Assembly (NCBI GenBank): GCA_025769875.1
Contig: JAGFNK010000101.1
Span: forward strand, 62,001 to 126,000
Reading direction: 5' to 3'
DNA: 64,000 nt
From: Russula earlei
Lineage: Eukaryota; Basidiomycota; Agaricomycetes; Russulales; Russulaceae
The position numbers and the translations under genes were made by a program. Below, in pieces: positions 25,312 to 37,470 of this stretch (positions are counted from its first letter, which is position 1; each line of letters starts with the position of its first letter). The notes beneath the pieces were generated by a model. That model ran no database searches. It was not told the origin of the DNA and saw only the letters and a list, made by a program, of their open reading frames with translations.

Positions 25312-26121
25312 ATGCATCGCCTAGGCGCAGGCGCAGGCCTGGCTGCGCTTCAACGACAACAAGAATCACTCAAATCCTTTGATGCCCTCTCCAATCAGCT
25401 CTCCACAGCACAGGTGGAAAACCTCCACGCGCAGCTCGACCACTTCCGCGCCGCCCTCACCCACTTCGCCACCCACCACCGCGCCGACATCCGCAATGAT
25501 CCTCGCTTCCGACACGACTTTCAGCGCATGTGCGCGTCCATCGGCGTCGATCCGCTCGCCGGCCCGCGGCGTGGCGGGTGGTGGGAAGAGGCCCTCGGGC
25601 TCGGGGACTGGCAGAGCGAGCTTGGCGTGCAGATCGTCGACGTCTGCGTGAGCACCCGCGAGCGCAACGGCGGACTCATCGAGCTCTCCGAGCTCGTGCG
25701 CATCCTCAGCCGCCTTCGCAACCTCGGCGACGGCGGCAAAGGCAGCGGAAGCGGAAGCGCCGGCGCCATCACGGAGGAAGACGTGGTGCGCAGCATCCAG
25801 GCGCTCAAGCCGCTCGGCGCGGGATACGAGGTGCTCGAGGTTGGCCATGGCGTTGGCGGTGGCGGTCGGAAGATGGTGCGGAGCGTGCCCAAGGAGCTCG
25901 ACGCGGACCAGATGGTCGTGCTCGCCGTTGCCGCGGAACAGAGGGGGAGGGTGGACGAGGAGTCGCTGGTTCGGAAGAATGGGTGGACCGCCGAGCGCGC
26001 CAAGGCCGCGCTGCAAAATATGCTTCTCCGTGATGGGACCTGCTGGCTGGATGAGCAAGATGGCCCGGACGGCACTGGGCGAGCATATTGGATACCCGCG
26101 GTGATGCAGTGGGACGACTGA
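25312..26121 (+). CDS. SNF8: ESCRT-II subunit SNF8/VPS22
   Basis: ESCRT-II component that helps sort ubiquitinated membrane proteins into multivesicular bodies. It is a single uninterrupted exon of 269 residues, near the usual 230-260. The N terminus MHRLGAGAGLAALQRQQ matches the family's amphipathic opening. Then AQVENLHAQLDHFRAALTHF (helical hairpin), RFRHDFQRMCASIGVDPLAG, and WWEEALGLGDWQSELGVQIV with DVCVSTRERNGGLIEL in the first winged helix. The second winged helix has DVVRSIQALKPLGAGYEVL, and the protein closes with GWTAERAKAALQNMLLRDG, WLDEQD and YWIPAV. A Gly/Ser insert (about codons 143-152) is extra. The high GC of this exon generates long antiparallel open frames that are not genes. 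Confidence 0.95.
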   Translation: MHRLGAGAGLAALQRQQESLKSFDALSNQLSTAQVENLHAQLDHFRAALTHFATHHRADIRNDPRFRHDFQRMCASIGVDPLAGPRRGGWWEEALGLGDWQSELGVQIVDVCVSTRERNGGLIELSELVRILSRLRNLGDGGKGSGSGSAGAITEEDVVRSIQALKPLGAGYEVLEVGHGVGGGGRKMVRSVPKELDADQMVVLAVAAEQRGRVDEESLVRKNGWTAERAKAALQNMLLRDGTCWLDEQDGPDGTGRAYWIPAVMQWDD

Positions 26122-26291
26122 ACTGTGCTCGTGGTGGCACATCCTTGGCCAGCCTGACGCTCGCTCTGATACGACACTCGTCGAGAATTCTCGCCGAGTA
26201 CGAACATACACTTAATCTCATGCCTGAGTGCCACATGTATCCGTTGAGATGACAAAGCAGACACGTGTACCCATTTCTCCGTCACCCATGT

Positions 26292-26918
26292 ATGTCTGCG
26301 CATAGACTAACAGTTACTCCCACATCGCTGAAACATGCCGCATATGCTATCAAGGCCCTGCAACCGTACACCCTGGCCTTATCCCCGATAAGACGTCAGA
26401 GGGATTTCGGTCGGGGTGGTCAGAATCTATCTGAACGGATTCCGAAGGCTCGAGAAGATGCTTATGACGAAGCAGAACCTCAGTCACACAATCCAAGATA
26501 CCTCACAACCTCTGACGGCCACTCTTCCCTCCGCCCTGCAGAAGAAACGTGATACCGTAATGACCTTCAGGGGGCTTGTCATACCCGAGGTTCCCAAGGC
26601 CCCCCAGCCAGATGGTATGTCGCTCATTTCCTTGCCATTGCCCTCATTCTCATACCCTCACAGAATGCTGCATGTCTGGCTGTGCAGTATGCGTCCATGA
26701 TTTATACCAAGAATCCCTAGACAAATATAATTACCTCCGTGGCGGCCGTCCGCGCCTCCCTCTCCGCCATGAACGTACCCGTCGACGAGTGGCCAGAGAC
26801 CATTCGTCCTCGATCTGAAAAGCGAACGCCTCTTGCAGCGTCCAGCATCAGTATGAACGCGTTTCAAGAGATGGAACGCGCGCTCGAGGCGCGGCGTGAG
26901 GCCCAGGCGCAGAGTTAG
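26292..26918 (+). pseudogene. OXLD1-like protein gene with an apparent frameshift
   Basis: Small protein with the oxidoreductase-like N-terminal domain (Pfam Oxidored-like), found in mitochondrial OXLD1 proteins. The core is clear: LVIPEVPKAPQPD, an intron, then ECCMSGCAVCVHDLYQESL with the diagnostic Cys pattern. After LDKY (near 26,725) the reading frame that carries the expected continuation (VAAVRASLSAMNVPVDEWP, ending at the TAG 26,916-26,918) is shifted by one base. No splice sites are available between the two. One extra base near 26,727-26,733 would explain it, as a true mutation or an assembly error. The first exon is uncertain: an ATG at 26,292 opens a basic, Ala/Leu/Arg-rich segment that could be a mitochondrial presequence, but its junction to the core was not resolved. 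Confidence 0.6.
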
Positions 26919-27185
26919 TGCCCAGCCACGCATCGGATCTGCTGCTGACGGTGGGATTTGGATACTGTTACATGCAGCCTCGGATGTACAACTGGATTTT
27001 CTTGAAAAGTCGATCGTTGGGAAAAGGAGGCAGCGTTCGAGGCGGAAAAATTTTGGACTTGGGTACTCTGTACGAAGGCCTGCGATGGGTTCTCTTTAGC
27101 AATAGATAATGTCACGTCTACGCTCTTGCATGTGACCGAGGCTGTGGCGATCCTACCAAAGCTCAGAGGGACTTTGACAAACCCG

Positions 27186-28698
27186 CATGGCTTCATCCTC
27201 CTCCGACACAGCTCTGAAGACGTTCTCGCTGACAAATGACATCAAGGAGATATCTTCACAGGATGAGATTTACAAGTTTGATGTGGAGGCAAATAGGCGG
27301 CTCATCCGCGACCAACCATGGGCTCACGAGTAAGCTCCTGTTCTTGGTGACATGCTTTCCTTCCAGCAACATGCTAACGGTGTCGCTGCAGTTCTCACTA
27401 TTTCAAGTCGTGTAAGATATCGGCGGTAGCTTTGATAAAAATGGTGCGTTATCGACCGCTCCCATCCTCGGCTGGGCGCTTGCATGCTCAACGTGTGGGT
27501 CGGTGGCTTTTTCAGGTCATACATGCGCGCTCGGGCGTGCCATGGGAGATCATGGGGCTTATGCAGGGAAAGGTCGTCGGGCATTCCATCGTGGTCATGG
27601 ACTCGTTCGCCCTTCCCGTCCAGGGCACGGAGACGCGCGTCAACGCGGCGAACGAGGCGAACGAGTACATGGTCCAGTACATACAGGAGTCCGAGAAAGT
27701 ACGCGGCCTCTCATAGTGGACGTTGGGGGTAATCACATGCCTTGGCTTTCAGGTGGGTCGGCTGGAGAACGCTATCGGCTGGTACCACTCGCACCCTGGG
27801 TACGGCTGTTGGCTCTCCGGCATCGATGTCAACACGCAAATGAACAACCAGAAATTCACGGATCCCTTTGTTGCCGTTGTTGTGCGCTGCTATATGACCT
27901 TCTTTCCCCACCTGCGTAATCGCTTACTATGGCGTTTAGATCGACCCGAACCGCACAATCTCAGCCGGACGAGTAGACATCGGCGCCTTTCGCACTTATC
28001 CTGCGGGGTATTCGCCGCCCAATGCATCGTCATCTGAATATCAGAGCATTCCCCTCCACAAGATCGAAGATTTCGGTGTTCACGCAAATCAATATTATTC
28101 ACTGGACGTGCAGATCTTCAAGTCCAGCTTGGACACGGAACTCCTCGGTTTACTGTGGAACAAATATTGGGTCAACACCCTTAGCCAAAGCCCCTTAATT
28201 TCTGTACAATTTCTTTGTGTTCTCCCCCTCGACCAAGGGGTTTACTTTTTTTTTCTAGAACAGGGCCTATGCTGCCTCTCAACTCACTGATCTACACCAA
28301 AAGCTAACAAAGGCTGCGAGTAATGTGCCTCAGACAAAACCCGTTGTTCCTCCTCTTCCCTCTCTTGACAAGGGTGGTTCAGCGAACAAAGTGAGGGTAT
28401 CCGCCTGACGGTGGGTATCGAATCTGACATATTGTGTTTGTCTCCCTCAGAAATCCGATTCAAAGAGAGATGTCGAGAACCAGCTCGCAAAGAATGTAAA
28501 GGATAGGTGGGTGCCTTCTTCTTTGCTGAGGTTGTCAGCTAACGCGCACTTTATCGCAGTACCAAGATTGCCATGGAAGCACAGCACGGACTCATCGCGC
28601 AGGTCATCAAGGACATCCTGTTCTCCAGTCGGCCCGGACAGACAACTTCGCAACCCACCGCGTCCATCGAGGAGACGGTTGAGATGGCCATTGGTTAA
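27186..28698 (+). CDS. CSN5: COP9 signalosome subunit 5 (CSN5/RRI1)
   Basis: Catalytic subunit of the COP9 signalosome, a zinc isopeptidase that removes NEDD8 from cullins. The ATG at 27,186 gives [13 protein letters not shown], then [15 protein letters not shown]. Later exons carry [35 protein letters not shown] (with the catalytic Glu), [60 protein letters not shown] and [16 protein letters not shown]. The JAMM motif [14 protein letters not shown] is complete, so activity is expected. At least seven introns have consensus ends. Exons near the C terminus are short (around 28,390-28,510), and the gene ends at the TAA 28,696-28,698. It lies 330 bp upstream of the eL20 coding start on the same strand. 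Confidence 0.95.
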
Positions 28699-28892
28699 TC
28701 TAGTCTATACCGTCGATTTTCCTGTAATTATAACATCCACCACCATGTATTTGCTACTAGAGAAATTCAGTTCGGACGGCTGCATGAGCAGCCGCGCAGG
28801 TGCCACAACAAATCCAAACACATCGACAAAAATCTCAACTCAACTGGTCCTCCTCATCATCGTCCACGGCGTCCAGACAACAAGTTTTCGTG

Positions 28893-29027
28893 GTAAGTAT
28901 CAGTTTAATGCAGTCTGAACCCATCTTCATCACGTCTCTCGATCGTCATTGTCTGTTCTCGCGTGAAATGCGACGGATGGGCATCACCTCGGAAGGATGT
29001 CACGGTTGACTCGATTCCCCCTCTCAG
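28893..29027 (+). promoter_or_regulatory. Probable 5' UTR intron of the eL20 gene
   Basis: A strong donor GTAAGTATC begins at 28,893 and a CTCTCAG acceptor ends at 29,027, immediately before the eL20 ATG. No ATG lies in the last 100 bases of the upstream exon, so the intron is placed in the leader. Leader introns are common in fungal ribosomal protein genes. Inferred from splice signals only. Confidence 0.6.
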
Positions 29028-29805
29028 ATGGGCCTCACCGAGTACCAAGTTGTCGGCCGCCACCTCCCCACTGAGAGCGAGCCCAACCCCAAGATATACC
29101 GCATGCGCATCTTTGCGCCCAACGAGGTCGTTGCAAAGTCGCGATTCTGGTATTTCCTGCGGTGCGCTGGGACCATGCCCGACACAGGGTTCGATGTGCT
29201 GACGACGTCATTATAGACAGTTGAAGAAGGTCAAGAAGGCAAACGGAGAGATCATCGGGGTGAACATTGTTAGTACTTATCTGCGTTGTCCCATGCAGCC
29301 CTCAAGAGGCAGGCGGACGGGAATGCTGACCATATATGCACATCGCACATCGACGCTTTCCTCTTGCGGTCATCGTGCTTTGCGATTTCCTTGCCCCGCC
29401 CTCCCTTTAGATCTACGAAAAGAAGCCTTTGAAGGTGAAGAACTTTGGCATATGGCTTCGCTACGACTCGCGCTCTGGAACGCACAACATGTACAAGGAG
29501 TTCCGTGAGCTCACTCGTGCGGACGCAGTGAAATCCCTCTATCAGGACATGGCGGCTCGCCATCGTGCTCGTTTCCGGTCGATCCACGTGCGTATCCCTG
29601 TTTTTGTGACCCGGTGATTTTCTGGACTATGTACTGACATTCTTTCTGCCTGCAGATTCTCCGCGTCGTGGAGATTGAAAAGACGGCGGATGTCCGCCGA
29701 CCGTATATCAAGCAGCTCCTTGAGCCCAAGCTTCGCTTCCCGCTTCCTCACCGCGTGGCCAAGTCTCGTTCGACATTCGTTGCCCACCGTCCGAAGACGT
29801 TCTGA
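29028..29805 (+). CDS. RPL20: 60S ribosomal protein eL20 (L18a)
   Basis: Structural protein of the large ribosomal subunit. Four exons in phase: 29,028-29,161, 29,217-29,268, 29,411-29,587 and 29,656-29,805. They total 513 nt, or 170 residues (yeast 172). The start [16 protein letters not shown] and the blocks [86 protein letters not shown] and [11 protein letters not shown] follow the family over its whole length. The ATG directly follows a splice acceptor, so transcription starts upstream of a leader intron. Confidence 0.97.
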
Positions 29806-30535
29806 ACGTTTCGCGGCTGGGACTGGTATGCTTGTTTCCTTGCTGTCTCAAGTATGCAGCCTGTATCGTTGTTATATGCATGCAATGTATGGATATGCCA
29901 ACGAGGTGTTGAAGCGACTCATCGCTAGAATTGTTGTTGTTTTGTTACTGTGTCGGGGATGTGGATGAGGTAACATTGGGCCAAGCCTGGTGAAACGAAT
30001 TTACTGAGCGACGTGCTGTACAACGTGCAACCCCGATCTCCTGCCTCGCCTTTGCGCCACCATCTTTTACCCAGACTCACCTTTGACAGCGAGCGCTTGC
30101 CTATCTCCTGCGTCCACTCTGGCCACTGATTACTGTCGACCCGCTCCAGCTACCTCCAGACTTGCAGTTATAAGCCTGGTCGCGTCCAGCCCCTGAGTTC
30201 CGACCCTCCCTGACCCCTGTGACCACGCGGTGCGGCATCATCCGGCCCCACTTCCTGCATCACCGATCACGTTACGCTGCAAGAGCTAAAGAGCAAGAGC
30301 AAGGGAGCACATCTTCGCGGGCCATCAACAACAAACACGTACCGTACATAACCCTTTCGATATAATTAACGGCACCTGGCACCCTTTGGACCTCCGTCGG
30401 GAACGATTCCCGCATATAATTCACCCAACCTCGTGAGAATCGCCGAACTGCCGTGGCCTGCCACCCCCTCAACCCTCGTGTACATATCACACTGCCGACC
30501 GCTTCCGTCCCCCTCACGACGCCCGCTTTCCTTAG
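29806..30535. promoter_or_regulatory. Intergenic region with UBL3 promoter
   Basis: Holds the eL20 3' UTR and the promoter and leader of the next gene. The last 500 bases are C-rich. No other coding feature is seen. Confidence 0.5.
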
Positions 30536-31604
30536 ATGGACGACCACGACCAGAACGCTCCACCCGCCAAGACCTCCCTCACCACGTTCGGAAGGACCAT
30601 CCCGGTCGAGATCGCCGCGTTGCCAGCCAGCACTCGCACCTCGTTCACCCGCGTCGACAATAATACGCGACCCGGCACCGCCGCGGGCGACAACGACTCT
30701 CGCGACACGGCGGCGGGGATCGTCCCTGACGTGGACGGGCCTGGGCCTGGCAATGGTGGCGCTGGCGACGGGGTCGAGGACGCGCGTGCTCCGTCGTCGC
30801 CCGGGGACAAGCGGGCGGAGGAAAAAAAAGTAGGTGGTGGGGGTGGTGGCGAGGGCGAGGGCGAGGGCGAAGGCGGAGGAGCGAGCAGAGGTGTAGTGGA
30901 AGGAGCGGATGAGGCGGCTTCGATGGCGACCATTCCGCAGGTTCCCCAGACGCTCTTGCAGTTCTTGCTCGTCTCGGGACGTCGAAGGTCGATGGCGTTC
31001 GAGCCCGAGACGACGGTGGGTCGCGTGAAGGAGCTCGTGTGGAACTCTTGGCCGAACGGTACGTGCCTTCCCTCCCTATGCCTCGTCGTCCGCTACCTAC
31101 CTACGCCCCTGTCGTCACGGGCAGCAAAACTGCGAAAACGTTGTTGCCCCGGTGTCATCTCCGACCGGTGTCTCGTTTCTCCGTCTTTTAATTATATTTC
31201 TGTTCCCGTTCCCCTTTGGGGGGATGATCAGTTTTTCGTCGCCAATTTGACTGATCCGGCTGCGACACAGATTGGCAAGACGAGCGTCCGCCCGCCCCTT
31301 CTTTTCTTCGCGTCCTCTATTTGGGCAAGATCCTCCAGGATGAAGATACGCTCACACGTGTGTTTATCCTCTCTGCGTGTGTTCAAGCGCGAATGACCTG
31401 ATTCGCGCAGAGCTCAAGTTCCCATCTTACACCACGCCGGAACCTGCGACGCCCACGATCGTGCACCTCTCCATCCGCTCGTTCATGCCCAAGGAAGATA
31501 CGTCGCTGAAGAAGAAGCGTCGGATGTCGCGATCCGGGGCCAGGACAGACGCGGCAACGTCCCAAGACGAGCATGAGGGGGGTTGCTGTTGCATTGTCTG
31601 CTAG
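30536..31604 (+). CDS. UBL3/MUB-type prenylated ubiquitin-fold protein
   Basis: Membrane-anchored ubiquitin-like protein. In animals UBL3 directs proteins to small vesicles; the fungal role is unknown. Exon 1 begins at the ATG 30,536. A long disordered N terminus of roughly 130 residues, rich in Gly, Asp, Glu and Ala (Gly/Glu repeats near 30,835-30,885), precedes the ubiquitin fold: LLQFLLVSGRRRSMAFEPET and VGRVKELVWNSWPN. After an intron come DWQDERPPAPSFLRVLYLGK and ILQDEDTLT. A third exon gives LKFPSYT and PTIVHLSIRSFMPKEDTS. The protein ends GGCCCIVC: CIVC fits a CaaX prenylation box, and the adjacent cysteines are candidates for palmitoylation. Animal UBL3 has a short N terminus, so the extension is a fungal feature. 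Confidence 0.88.
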
Positions 31605-33200
31605 CGTCGCCACCCCCCGGCACGCTGCTCTGCGTGGGGGCATGCTGGACGAGCCTCCGCATGGCCTAAACAACCATTCGAAGCGGGACGAGTTATATTT
31701 GTCTGTCCCTACCCGGGCTGGCCTCAGTTGGACTTGGACGCTACTGGACCTCATTGCATTGTCGGCCAACTGGCAGCTCTATTCAAAACAACCTGTCCCA
31801 TTTTTCCCATTTCCGAGTCGCATATGCTCAGCGGTCGTTTCCCGATGGCGGGCGGCTTCCGCGGTTCCTCTTAACATGTCAACGGATGTCGCTTGGTTCT
31901 GCCGATGCGTCGTATACCAACCACATCTCCCCACTTTTTCTGGTAATGAATGATGCCTGTACCCTTAACGTTTGGCGTCGCTACACTTTTCATGGACGGT
32001 TCTTTCACAGCATGTACTATATTACTTATCGTTCAGTTGACACATTTGCCCTGCTGTACATTTGGATACGGAAGAACTAACGGAATATACATGGCAACCA
32101 CCGTCGTGCAACCCAGATCCGAGCACCGTGTAACGGAGGGTATGGTAAAGCTTTTCGGATCGGGGGACAAGAGGTGATTAACCATGTTAGGCACTGAACT
32201 ACGCACGCGGGTATGTTCGGCCCCAACATCGGGTTCGAGGACACGCATTCCTGGCATGGTATAATGACACACAAATGCCAGCGCATTTCCCCCCTTTGGG
32301 CGTGTCGCGAGGCAGATAATCCCTTAAATAAGAATAAGCGGCGCAGTGGGAGTTTGTTGGGGAATTTTAGCGATGGCGGCGCTGGGTGTTGGTCACGAGA
32401 CAAGTTCATGTAAATCGGTCGGGCTATTTGTGACTGGAATGGGTGGCAAAGTTACAAAGTAACACCGCAGAATCCGAAATATGACGTAGGACGTGCAGGT
32501 CAACGCCATCAAACGCACACATGGGTCGAAACGACGGGCCCAAGATGGGGCAGTGAGCGTTCCGTTCGACCAGGATCAAAAGGCGGAATCAGGCCGGGGT
32601 GGAACGGACGGAGGCAATTCGTTGGCTGCGTGGACGTTGAGCAATCCCGAGGCCGACGGAAGGCATCCAGTCATCGAGGCCGTGGTACAGCTCCGAAAAG
32701 CTCGGTTGGACGCAGGACTGGCTCTGTCGCGAATAGAGGGGGGCGCTATGCCACGAGCCGAAAAGGGTGCGCAAGGAACGCTGATTGGCTGTCAATTGTC
32801 AATTGGGCAGGGTTCGTGATCCATATCATTCGTGTGCGTTATGTCATCCGTCGGGGAGAGGAGGATAGGCGATGTTCGAAGGAAAATGCGACATGGGGTG
32901 TCCGTGGACGATAAAGAAGTATGTGCAAAAATTACCCAAAAAATATGGAACGGTTGAGGGAGAATTGGGAGGCGATGTGGTGGCGAGAAGGGCGAGAAAT
33001 CGAGGGAGGGTAAAGGGCCGTGCGAAATTTGGGGGATCGTGGGTGACGCCTTCCCCCCCCCATTCGACCGAAAGATCAGATAGGTCCTCTCTTTGGGCCC
33101 AAATAAATACCCCGTCCATACGTGCCGTCTGTTCTTTGCCTCCCCCCCTCTGTCCTCTCCTAGATTTTTCTTTCTCCCTCTTCCTCCGTAGACTTCAGCC
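31605..33200. promoter_or_regulatory. 1.6-kb region upstream of ATP-citrate synthase
   Basis: No gene is recognised. An AAATAAATA element lies near 33,101, about 100 bp before the ATP-citrate synthase start codon. A CT-rich stretch follows at about 33,140-33,190. These fit a core promoter and leader. Confidence 0.5.
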
Positions 33201-36200
33201 ATGTCTTCAAAAGGTGCTCCATCCACCCTACACCGTCCTCTCGCGCATATGCTTATTCTCGCTTCGATTTCTCTCCCCAGCAATCCGTGAATTCGACGCC
33301 AAATTACTCCTGGCATATTGGCTCGAGCGTGCCCCGACAGTAGATTCCTCTGCCAAGATCGCCACAAACTTCACGTTTCCTCAGCCGAAGGTCGCTCAGA
33401 TCTCCTGGGACCCTGAAACGAATACCATCACACCCGATACCTTGCTCCCCGGCTGGGTGTTCACATCAAAGCTTGTTGCGAAGCCTGACCAGTTGATCAA
33501 GCGTCGTGGCAAGGCCGGTCTGCTTGCGCTGAACAAGTCGTGGGACGAGGCAAAGCAATGGATCGCCGCGCGGGCGGGAAAGCCCCAGAAGGTGAGCGCT
33601 ACGTGTTTGTGCCTCGGGGTCCATAGAATCGGTTAGATGGTGTGACCTCTCGGGATTTGCTTCTGGGACGCCCTAGGACGCCCTATGTTTGAGTTTGATG
33701 GCAGCCACAACAGAGGTGTATTATGCCCACGTGACATTCACGCCATCATTATCGTCCCCCATTCCTGAACTCATACTAATCTATCTATCCATTAGGTCGA
33801 ATCAGTGACTGGCACCCTTTCCAATTTCATTATCGAGCCCTTCCTCCCCCACCCATCAAATGCGGAATACTACGTATGCATAACATCCCAGCGCGAGGGT
33901 GACTCCATCCTCTTCACCCACGAAGGTGGCGTTGACATTGGTGATGTCGACGCCAAGGCACTCAAGTTGGACATTCTCGTTGGGAAACCTTTCCCGACTC
34001 GCGATAAGGTCACCACCACGCTCCTTAAGCACGTCCCTCGTGAAAAGCAGGAAACGCTCACCGACTTCCTCCTCCGCCTGTACTCCGTGTATGTTGACCT
34101 CCACTTCGCCTACCTCGAGATCAACCCTCTTGTCTGCCTCGACGGTGTCAACGGTGGCCAGCCCACGATCCACTACCTCGATATGGCAGCTAAGCTCGAT
34201 CAGACCGCCGACTCGATCTGCGGGCCAAAGTGGGCGATAGCGCGTGATCTTTCTGTCTATGACCCTGCCCCTGCCTCTGCCGCCCGGACCAAGGGCATCT
34301 CTGCTGACCGTGGACCTCCAATGGTGAGATTTCACTCAGCAGTAAGCACGACCCAGTAGCCTAAGAATACACTTCAGGTCTGGCCGGCACCCTTCGGTCG
34401 TGACCTCACAAAGGAAGAGGCTTACATACAGAAGCTCGATGGTTCGACTGGTGCTTCGCTTAAGCTCACCGTTCTCAATCCTGAGGGTCGGATATGGACA
34501 ATGGTCGCAGGTGGCGGTGCTTCCGTAGTTTACTCTGATGCTATCGCCGCCCATGGTTTCGCTCATGAGCTTGCAAACTACGGAGAGTACTCGGGCGCCC
34601 CCACAGAAGGTCAGACGTATGAGTATGCGAAGACTATTGGTAAGTGTAAGCTTTTCTATGCCATCACCTTATGTCTTACATATTTTCAGTCGACTTGATC
34701 ACTCGTGGCAAACCGCATCCCGAGGGCAAAATTCTGATCATTGGTGGAGGCATTGCCAACTTTACCAATGTTGCTTCAACCTTTAAGGGCATCATCCGTG
34801 CTCTCCAGGAATACAAGACCCCCTTGATCAATCACCAAGTCCGTATCTATGTTCGCCGTGGCGGCCCTAACTACCAGGAAGGTCTGAAGGCAATGCGCTT
34901 GCTCGGAGAGTCGCTTGGCGTCCCAATCAAAGTTTACGGTCCGGAGACACATATCACTGAGATTGTTCCCCTAGCTCTTGGTGTGAAGCGTGCCAGCACG
35001 CCCCCTGCCCCGTCCGTTCCTCCCACCTCTCCACCTTCACCCAGCCCTTCCAAGGCAGCCGCTCCGTCAGATTCTCCCGCGGTCGGCGTCATTCAACCAG
35101 ACGGCGGTCGTTCCCAACCCAATGATCAAATCGTTCGATTTGAGACTAGCGCTAGCCAGAACCGCCCCTCGTACCGCCCCTTTGATGCAACGACTCGCTC
35201 ATTCGTGTATGGTCTCCAACCCCGTGCCATTCAAGGCATGCTCGACTTTGACTTCTCTTGTGGACGCCAGATTCCTTCTGTTGCCGCCATGATCTATCCC
35301 TTCGGTGGTCACCACATCCAGAAGTTCTACTGGGGCACCAAGGAGACTCTTCTACCCGTGTATACCTCGGTGGACGAGGCAGTGAAGAAGCATCCCGATG
35401 TTGATGTCGTGGTCAACTTTGCCTCCTCGCGTTCTGTCTTTTCGAGTACACTCGAACTCCTGACGTATGCCCAGATCAAAGCCATTGCAATCATTGCGGA
35501 GGGTGTTCCAGAGCGCCATGCCCGCGAGATTCTCCAAATTGCGGTATCCAAGGGTGTTCTGATCATCGGTCCTGCCACGGTTGGTGGAATCAAGCCCGGG
35601 TGCTTCAAGATCGGAAACTCAGGAGGAATGATGGATAACATAATCGCATCCAAGCTTTATCGCCCAGGTTCCGTTGGTTATGTCTCAAAATCTGGTGGCA
35701 TGTCAAATGAACTGAACAACATCCTTTCCTTGTACACCAATGGTACTTACGAGGGTATCGCTATTGGTGGAGATCGCTACCCTGGTTCCACCTTCATTGA
35801 TCATTTGCTCCGCTATGAGCAAGACCCGGAGTGCAAGTTGCTTATCCTTCTAGGTGAGGTCGGTGGCATTGAGGAATACCGTGTCATCGAGGCGGTCAAG
35901 GATGGCAGGATCAAGAAGCCTATCATAGCATGGGCCATTGGTACCTGTGCAAAGATGTTCACGACGGAGGTTCAATTCGGGCATGCCGGATCACTCGCAA
36001 ACTCGGACACGGAAACTGCGGATGCTAAGAACCGTGCCATGCGCGAAGCGGGCTTCATCGTACCCGAGACGTTTGAGGATCTACCTCAAGTGCTGAAGGA
36101 GACATACGAGGGACTCGTGAGCAAAGGTGTCATTAAACCCGCCGCTGAGCGGGAACCACCCGTCATCCCCATGGACTACAAGTGGGCGCAGGAGCTCGGC

Positions 36201-37132
36201 CTTATCCGTAAACCTGCTGCATTCATCTCGACTATCTCAGATGAGCGTGGTCAAGAGCTTATCTACGCTGGCATGCGCATCACGGATGTATTTAAGGAGG
36301 ATGTTGGCCTCGGAGGCGTCGTCAGCTTGCTCTGGTTCAAGCGCCGCCTTCCGCCATGGGCAACCAAATTTATCGAGATGGTGCTTATGTTAACAGCTGA
36401 TCATGGACCTGCTGTTTCTGGGTGAGGCGAACCAGTTCCTGTTTTTTACCCATATTAACTGCTTGATAGCGCCATGAACACGATTGTCGCGACACGCGCG
36501 GGCAAGGACCTTATCTCTTCCCTCGCTTCTGGCCTCCTCACCATTGGTAGCCGCTTTGGTGGCGCTCTTGACGAAGCTGCTGCCATGTTCTCAGGTGCCC
36601 GGGACACCGGTCTCACCCCCCGCGAGTTTGTCGACCAATCAAGGAAAGCTAACAAACTGAGTACGTTCACTGATTGTGTAGAAATCGTCTCCCCTCGTCC
36701 TGATGAAATCCTGTAGTTTCCGGGATCGGCCACAAAATCAAGAGCGTCAATAACCCTGATCTGCGTGTCGAGCTTGTGAAGGAGTATGTGCGAAAGCACT
36801 TCCCTAGCCACTCGCTGCTCGACTACGCCATTGCGGTTGAAAAGGTGACGACAGCCAAGAAGGACACCCTTATCCTCAACGTCGATGGATGCATCGCGGT
36901 TTCCTTTGTTGATCTGTTGCGCGACTCGGGTGCGTTCACCCGTGAAGAGGCGGACGAATATATCAAGATCGGAACCCTCAACGGCCTCTTTGTCCTCGGC
37001 CGTTCAATTGGCTTCATCGGTCACCACCTTGACCAAAAGCGCCTCCGTGCGCCGTTGTACCGCCACCCCGCTGACGATATTTTCATTAACATGGCGGACG
37101 TATCGCAGCCGCGGGTGTTGGGTCGCATCTGA
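33201..37132 (+). CDS. ACL1: ATP-citrate synthase, single-chain
   Basis: Cytosolic enzyme that converts citrate, CoA and ATP to acetyl-CoA, oxaloacetate, ADP and phosphate, feeding lipid synthesis and histone acetylation. Basidiomycetes and animals have one fused chain; ascomycetes use two subunits. Seven exons: the first ends after MSSK; later junctions follow PQK (33,592), PPM (34,323), KTI (34,641), VSG (36,422) and ANKL (about 36,660). Order: ATP-grasp part ([25 protein letters not shown]), CoA-binding part ([18 protein letters not shown]), a Ser/Pro linker at the place of the regulatory linker of animal ACLY, then the CoA-ligase part with [11 protein letters not shown] carrying the phosphohistidine. 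The C-terminal citrate-synthase-like lyase has [31 protein letters not shown] and [12 protein letters not shown]. All catalytic blocks look intact. Confidence 0.97.
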
Positions 37133-37470
37133 TCTAATCGTTGGGAATTACTAGGAAGTTACGTCGTTGTAATCGTGAAAGGACAGACCAGCAGAGGAAT
37201 CGTTTCTCATCCGACCTTTTTGTTACTGTAATAGAACTAACTCTTACTCTCCAAATCTCATTCCTCATCGCTCGATTGATTTTAGGACTGCCTATGTGAG
37301 TATTGTGGTCTGCCGGGAGTTCATGGGCAACATCGAGGTACATTGCCATTACAGATGATGTGTATTATACATGATCGGCTTCGTAGTCTGAATGTCGTGT
37401 GTCTGATGTCCATTCGGCGGCAGGGATAAGACCTCACTGGTGCCTGCCGGCAAGAACCTTTGCTCACCAA
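37133..37470. other. Convergent intergenic region
   Basis: Between the ends of ATP-citrate synthase (+) and the DUF6533 gene (-). It should hold both 3' UTRs. Nothing else is seen. Confidence 0.5.

Noticed and set aside
25366..26303. Long minus-strand open frames of 260 and 281 codons opposite SNF8
   Set aside because: They mirror the GC-rich SNF8 exon in antisense frames. SNF8 is conserved over its full length and the antisense translations resemble nothing known.
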